Shown here in pieces: positions 58,032 through 64,000 of a DNA stretch of 64,000 bases. The position numbers and the translations under genes are program-made. Each line of letters starts with the position of its first letter. Position 1 is the first letter of the stretch. The notes under the pieces are model-generated. The model ran no database searches and was not told the origin of the DNA. It saw only the letters and a list, made by a program, of their open reading frames with translations. Source of the DNA: Astropecten irregularis (Eukaryota > Echinodermata > Asteroidea > Paxillosida > Astropectinidae); assembly GCA_963971285.1 (NCBI GenBank), contig OZ020264.1, positions 13,034,431-13,098,430 of the forward strand. Direction: 5' to 3'.

Positions 58032-60083
58032 TAGTTGCGATGATCGAAACCCTAGGTCTGACATGGGGACAGGGACCTTAGGGTTACGACACTTTGTTAA
58101 TAAAAAGTGATCGAAACACTTTTTGGCCAAGTTCTGAAATAGAATTGTCCTTAATTTCCCACTTTCCAAAATCCCAACACAAAATCTGACTACATGGATG
58201 TGATCGGTACTTATCAATGAGTCATATAAAACCACTTTGAACATTGAAAGATCATTTTCTGCAGAAAAAATGACCCAAAACTTACCGAAGGTGTCGAGAT
58301 TCCCTCCGTTCGCCGTCAATCGGCCATTTTGAATAGTGCGCAGTGTGCCATCTCGACCAAAATACGTCATGCGAAATGCCGTTTTGGCTGTTCCACCTTT
58401 CAAACTCAAACTCACAGCCCTATGGAGGGCTCGTATCACGTGCGCTCGCATGATACAGTGTGTGAGCGTGTCCATACTCCATATCAACCGTACGGCCGCC
58501 GAGCAGCCGCGTACAGCATGCTCGGTGTATTGGGTTAAAAAAAATTACAGGTTATAGAATTGACCAGACCCCTCAAAACACCCTATACGTGTGCCGAAAC
58601 TGCCGAATTAAGTTTATTTTTCGCGGCTCATGACAGGTGAACGGCGTGATTTTTTTTCCGACCAACACCGACATCGAACACATGCGAAAATACGGTTCAT
58701 GGAGGAAGAAATGGAGTGTATTTTTTTTGGAATACACGATATGTATGCGTTATATCGTTGCGAGATCTAAATATAAAAATTCTGATCGACCGTCCTTCCA
58801 AAGTACCGCAAATCGCAGGCTCATCAGCTTATAAATCTTACTTGAATTTCACTCAGTTTTTTTGTTCAATTGGCCTAGTAGAAACACTCTTTTCATAATT
58901 ATACTTAATCTAAAAAATATCGTGAAATCCTTCCGAAACCGACCGACGACGATCGCATTAAATTAAGACGTAAAAACATTGCCCACATCACACCGCAGAG
59001 ACAGACAGCCTGGTATCCGCGCCGCGTGCGTGAGTAATAGCTACAGTTTCAAAGCAAACGTACATTGTGTACACGTGCACCAGCGAAAGTCTCAATCACG
59101 GTACAGTTACACGTAGGCCTACATGCCGTGGGCTTGAAATAAAGTGAATGTTGCGCCCGGTCGGAAGGCTACCTGTTTGGATCGCGGCCGGGTTCGTTCC
59201 ACCGTTACGGACGGTGGCTCACGGCCGGCCGGCTCGGTACAGATTTGCAGTAAGAAATGGTGGTTTTTCCCATGGAATTTTCCGGTGATATTTTTACGAA
59301 GATGTTCTTACTGTCCTACCGGGTATGATCATTTTGGGTGTTATTGAAGACCGGATATATTTTGCAGTCCACCGTTAATTCCGACCACTGCGCGATCTGT
59401 GATAAGGTGGATGACCTTTTTATTTCTGTTTGATCATGGATTGGGTCGGGCCGGTCGGCGCCGAGTTTGTGACTTGCTAACATTTTGTCTGTTTGCGGGA
59501 CCATTCGTAAAGGAAATCATTTGAAAATCTTAGCAATTTCCTTCAGTTCATGATGAAAGATTTGAATTGTCAGCGGCAGCTTGACATGGGTAAACAATGC
59601 GGACTTAACAAAAAACCTCCTCCATACTGTATGTGATATGCGTGTACACGGTATCACAGCGCACGTGTTATTCTGGGAACACCCTCCATCCATAGGGCTG
59701 TGAGTTGGAGTTTGAAAGGTGGAACAGCCAAAACGGCATTGCGCATGACGTAATTTGGTCGAGATGGCACACTGCGCACTATTCAAAATGGCCGATTGAC
59801 GGCGAACGGAGGGAATCTCGACACCTTCGGTAAGTTTTGGGTTATTTTTTCTGCAGAAAATGATCTTTCAATGTTCAAAGTGGTTTTATATGACTCATTG
59901 ATAAGTACCGATCACATCCATGTAGTCAGATTTTGTGTTGGGATTTTGGAAAGTGGAAAATTAAGGACAATTCTATTTCAGAACTTGGCCAAAAAGTGTT
60001 TCGATCACTTTTTATTAACAAAGTGTCGTAACCCTAAGGTCCCTGTCCCCATGTCAGACCTAGGGTTACGATCATCGCAACTA
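58032..60083. mobile_element. Mutator-like (MULE-type) non-autonomous DNA transposon, complete
   Basis: The ends TAGTTGCGATGATCG and CGATCATCGCAACTA open two inverted arms, 58032-58427 and 59689-60083. Each is about 395 bp and they are about 98% alike by eye. The element is flanked by GCGCAACAG at 58023-58031 and 60084-60092, a perfect 9-bp target duplication. Long arms plus 9-bp duplications are the marks of MULEs. The 1.26-kb interior has no frame resembling a transposase, so it would depend on a helper. The similarity of its arms suggests recent insertion. Open frames within the arms are mirror images of each other and are not genes. Miniature relatives are at 37650 and 3684. Confidence 0.88.
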
Positions 60084-60810
60084 GCGCAACAGAACGTATT
60101 CACGGTCGTTCTGGCATGTGATAAAAACATAAGAGGGTCCCAAACTTCACAATCACTCATGATCTTTTGTGGCCCGTCAGGTGTAGTGATGGTTGGAGAA
60201 TCGTAAAGTTAGTTGTAGTTTGTAGTTTGTAGTTTGATAGAGAGTTCAAGTTAGACCCAGTCCCAGTAACTGGTGCGCTGAACTCCCGTTTTTACTTTTG
60301 GGGGTCGACGGTCAGTCTAGCGACGCAGAGAATCCTAAAGAGTTCACGGTACCTGCGCCAAACATGTCCCCAAATGTCAGCAAATGGGCTTGAAAATCCA
60401 TCTCTTCTCAGAATGTCAGGTATAAAATGCAGCTTATTTATTTGTACTCAATACCATTTATACCATGTGATGAAATTTGATATTTTACAATGATGATGAT
60501 CATGTTGGCATGGCAGCCATTTTTGTGTGTGGTTTTCAGCCACTCCAACTGATTGGCTCGGGTTTTCCTAATGCGGACGATGCAGCAAGATCTGTAGGCC
60601 TATGGTACAGCTCTTTGTTTAGGCGAAATGATGTACACTACAATGTACACACGTACAGTAGATGTGGTAGATGTGTGCTGATGTGTATATTTTTCATGAC
60701 ACTAGACATGCTAGGGAACTTGTCTTAAATCAACATATGTGATTTGCAGCCAGTAAGTACAGACACATGTACTGTACATGTACATTGTATACATACATGT
60801 ACAATTATAT

Positions 60811-60871
60811 AATATTGACTGGCCTTGATACCACATGTTGGTATCTCCCAAAAGTAAGGCCAGTCAATATT
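60811..60871. repeat. Cruciform-forming inverted repeat
   Basis: AATATTGACTGGCCTT (60811-60826) is perfectly complementary to 60856-60871. Inside it, GATACC (60827-60832) pairs with GGTATC (60840-60845), giving two stacked stems. Confidence 0.8.
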
Positions 60872-61429
60872 ATTATTATTACCTGTTCAACTCTTTCTGG
60901 TGCATAGGAATAGGAACAAGAAACACGTAACGCGTAGACGGTCAAAATACGTGTTTATATCTTGTCTCCAAAATGCCTGCCTCATTCAGGTTATAATGTA
61001 CAATATGGTAAACATCGTGGTGAAAGTACAGTAAATATTCAAGTCATTATTCCCCTGCCAGGTGTACAGTATATATTGTACATCGATTTCAAATCAATTT
61101 GTTTGCGAAAGAAAGTTCACTCAACGAAATAACACAACATTTCTTTGGTTTTGAACAAAATTTCCCCCATCATTATTCACCTAATAAATGTTCTGTACAA
61201 GTAGGCCTATCTCATTTCCAGTATGTGATTAATTTGTGAAGTGAATATCCACAGCTACAGTACAACTGTGCATGCCTATGGCACTTGCCATTTTCTTGTA
61301 GGTTAATAATAACCCACATGTCCATTTATATCCGTGAAATTAAATGAGAGTTTATGAGTTAGCATATTATCACTAATTGTAATTTGCAACCAGCACGCAC
61401 ATGTACATACAATTTTATCTGTTTTGCAG

Positions 61430-61621
61430 ACATGCTTCATGATGCCAAAATCAAATTACATGCAGGCCTACCATTTAGTTACAGTGTGGAAAGACGTGTA
61501 CTTAAAACCGTGTGGGCTATATTAAGTATTGAGGGTACAGGAAAACCTAATAAGAATGAGTGGACAGTTTTATACACTACAGCGCACAGACTGTTGACAC
61601 AGGCTTTATTGACATTACCAG
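61430..61621 (+). CDS. Candidate exon 1 of an unrecognised gene
   Basis: Bounded by TTTTGCAG| and CAG|GTATAC, it is open for 64 codons: MLHDAKIKLHAGLPFSYSV, KTVWAILSIEGTGKPNKNEW and TVLYTTAHRLLTQALLTLPG. The composition looks like a real, mostly helical protein rather than AT-rich noise. It enters with two bases of a codon and leaves with one. I do not recognise the family. Confidence 0.5.
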
Positions 61622-62171
61622 GTATACACATAACACAACCTTAGTAGTTTATTAATCTTTTCCTGCATGAGGTGGCGAAAAGGTGTGCAAACTGTGTGCC
61701 CATGTTCCTTGGAAATTCCTCCTTTTTGAGTTAATTCCAAATAATTAGTTTTGTGAAAACTTTATGGATACACCTTTTGATACAATTTCCCTGTGGAGAC
61801 ATTCAACCTAATGTACTTGGTTTCCACAAGGCACCATTTTCACAAACTTCACGTACTGTATGCACTTTATACTTCATACACAAACGATGGCACAATATAG
61901 TCGGACATCGAACACATTCAACTGTATACATGTGTAGTGTGTATGTTAATTTGCCTTTTGTACACAGAATGCTGTGTATACAGTGTAAATCATAACATGC
62001 AGTGCATATTTCATATGAATTTGCAATTTTCATTCTGTACATAGTATATATACAGTATGTACAGTGTACGCATACATGTACATTGTACTTTCATGCAGTA
62101 CACACGACACACTCCAGTCTTGTACATGTACATTGCTCTATGTAGGCCTATACAGTATGCTTGTATTGTAG

Positions 62172-62224
62172 ACCCATCAGTCCACATGCAAGGAATCATT
62201 ATACGTGAAGTGGCATTTGAAAAT
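62172..62224 (+). CDS. Candidate exon 2 of an unrecognised gene
   Basis: Bounded by TATTGTAG| and AAT|GTAATT, its phase fits the preceding exon (G + AC gives Asp). It reads DPSVHMQGIIIREVAFEN. It leaves at phase 0. Confidence 0.45.
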
Positions 62225-63316
62225 GTAATTACTATTGATATAGAGAAATCATACAGAAAAAATAAAAATTGGTTTTCATTTCCAATATAAAGTGCAATGC
62301 ACTGTAATAAAGGCGATCTCCGTAATGCTGTGCCCGTATGTGACAGTACGTCTTTATGCGGGCGAAATTAAATTTGAGAATTTCATTGCCGAATCCACGA
62401 GAGCAGGTACACACTGAGCTGGTGTCCTGCACAGAGACAAAAGAGCCATGGGGAACTGCTTGTTATAGTTTCCCTGGTCCCCCGCCTGTATGTTTACATG
62501 CCCCCGCCCCTTTTATACAGTCACGACAGTACACACTGTATATATATGTTCCCATAGAATTTATCTTGTGGAGTCGCCCGTTGCCACTTGAGGGGAAAAT
62601 GACATTGCCTCTTCAGCAATGGATCGCAACTCGCAAGGCCGGCGTTTCTATGCAGAATATGATTAGAGATTTTTCTGCTTCTCGATACACAATTCTATAA
62701 GATAATTTGCTTTGACTCATGCAGTGTTATCTGCTATGTACACGCTCATCACAATGTGTGTACATGGTGTACAGTGTATCAAAACATACCATATTTATCC
62801 ACACTCTGTATTTTCTGTAAACTGTACATTTTCGTTACCTCATTACCTCATTACATACGGTACACGATGCTGTTTTTAAGACCTTTGAAGTTTATAGCTA
62901 AACCATAAACTGTGGACATCTGCATATATGTGTACATGTTGTAAGTTTGTACTGTGTTTAAGTGCTGCTTTGAACAATGTGTTGCCATAGCAACCAGCCC
63001 ATTATTGGAGCAGAAAGAAAGCCATTAATCCTATAATTTGCAGGCCTCTAAGCCCTAGGCATCAATATTGATAAGTCTGATGTTGGTGAGGGGGAGGGGG
63101 TTTGGGTGGGGGGGTGGAGATTGTTCATTGACTTTGTTCTAACAGGTTGCTAAATTTATACTGTAGACATTACACCTGTACACTGTACACGTGCTCATTA
63201 CAGTATAACAGTATGGTGTCTATTACAGCTTTCTCCTGTACACATGTAGTAGGGCCTAAACCACAACTTAATATAGAAGGGATTACCGGTATAAACATTA
63301 GGCATGCTGAACTGGG

Positions 63317-63564
63317 GTTAATTTCACGGTCCTGCTTAGCACAAAAAATGCTAACCATAAAATTTCTGTCTTACATTTAACAACAGGATAAGCCTAACAA
63401 CCAAATTTCCACGTGTTGTGTATCACTTGTGATTGTTCTTTGGCAGTTGTTTGCTGACCATGAATATCAAATGGACATTTGGTCGTTAATCCTGTTTTTA
63501 TTAAGACAGAAATTTCATGTGAGCAAATTTTTGTGCTATTAAGCAGGGCCGTGAAATTGGCCCT
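63317..63564. mobile_element. GGGGCCAATTTCA-type MITE, complete
   Basis: The left end 'ggttaatttcacggtcctgc' and right end 'gcagggccgtgaaattggcc' are inverted. The interior has 'tatcacttgtgattgttctt' and 'gaccatgaatatcaaatgga'. It is the best-kept member of the family here and lies in the putative last visible intron of the right-hand gene. Confidence 0.8.
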
Positions 63565-63967
63565 GTTCCAAAGCACTGACCACAGTATGCAATATTGTAC
63601 GCCTACACACGCATACATGTTCAAATGCTCAGTCCCAGAGCAAATTAAATAACAGTCTCCAGTTCTTGTAGTCTGTTCCAATTTGGTTGTTATTATCACA
63701 TTGCTTGTAACATGTCCTTGTACTGTATTCTGTGTAGGTCTACTGTACATGTACATGTAGGCCAAATTATTCCTCGTGCTCAGTGCGGCCCACTTTAGAA
63801 AATTTGATATTGTGAGTTCAGTTCCATGTGAGTCGGATTTGAGATTGGAACGAGGACAAATTCGATTTGATTTAGGAAGTTCTTTCGTGTGCTCAGCGCT
63901 GTGCCAACCCTGTGACCGCTGCCAGATATTTATCCCAATAAAGCAGCCTCTCTCTTTTATTTTTTAG

Positions 63968-64000
63968 ACCTGTGACATGAGTTCAGAAATTGTAATGAAA
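63968..64000 (+). CDS. Candidate exon 3 of an unrecognised gene, cut by window edge
   Basis: After a strong pyrimidine tract and acceptor (TTTATTTTTTAG|), phase 0 continues as TCDMSSEIVMK to the edge without a stop. It is consistent with the two preceding exons but too short to judge alone. Confidence 0.4.

Larger units (their letters stand above)
60740..63760. other. Region rich in TGTACA / ACATGTAC motifs
   Basis: The palindromic hexamers TGTACA and ACATGT and the word 'acatgtac' recur densely, for example near 60765, 61075, 62080, 62125, 62755, 63175 and 63745. There is no fixed period and no other structure except the candidate exons and the MITE at 63317. Confidence 0.5.

Noticed and set aside
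57999-60206. Mirror-image frames of 162 and 136 codons
   Set aside because: They lie in the two inverted arms of the transposon on opposite strands and match no transposase.
60477-60728. 83-codon plus-strand frame with an acceptor at about 60539
   Set aside because: No donor gives a phase that fits the downstream candidate exons, and no family is recognised.
62356-62700. 114-codon plus-strand frame near the right edge
   Set aside because: Low-complexity Pro/Tyr-rich translation, no fitting splice borders.

Overview
The window is a stretch of nuclear DNA from a multicellular animal. Its genes are split by many GT-AG introns, mostly of a few hundred bases. Every recognisable protein is a clear animal family, and the gaps and introns are packed with short inverted-repeat transposons and tRNA-derived SINEs. 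Protein similarity and gene style fit a marine invertebrate deuterostome (echinoderm-like). That placement is an inference; no single feature proves it.

Seven protein-coding genes can be reconstructed exon by exon, and in each one the reading phase closes across every junction. From left to right they are PUS3 (minus strand, 3' end beyond the left edge), M6PR (plus), a PRDM-type PR/SET gene with 18 C2H2 zinc fingers (plus), BMS1 (minus, 24 exons), a polyhomeotic/PHC gene (plus), MRPL47 (plus) and PEX5 (minus, 14 exons). PUS3/M6PR and BMS1/PHC are head-to-head pairs. PRDM/BMS1 and MRPL47/PEX5 converge tail-to-tail. Three phase-compatible exons of an unrecognised plus-strand gene lie near the right edge.

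The products are mostly housekeeping proteins acting in separate places: tRNA pseudouridylation (PUS3), lysosomal enzyme sorting (M6PR), 40S ribosome assembly in the nucleolus (BMS1), the mitochondrial large ribosomal subunit (MRPL47) and peroxisomal matrix import (PEX5). Two are nuclear regulators (PRDM and PHC). Nothing suggests they form one pathway; this is ordinary animal gene neighbourhood.

Between and inside genes are: a 166-bp satellite with a palindrome centred on GGTACC (19.7-22.3 kb), interrupted by a C-rich minisatellite; a 2.05-kb element with 395-bp inverted ends and a 9-bp target duplication (58.0-60.1 kb, Mutator-like), plus a 59-bp miniature relative in a PHC intron; at least five further miniature inverted-repeat families; tRNA-derived SINEs; a 5'-truncated RTE-type LINE inserted into an older miniature element; and repeats carrying a stem followed by CGAAACGT that resembles part of a hammerhead ribozyme. 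The most interesting observations are the tendency of two miniature families to end within a few bases of 5' splice sites, the possible ribozyme-like repeats, and the Mutator-like family.
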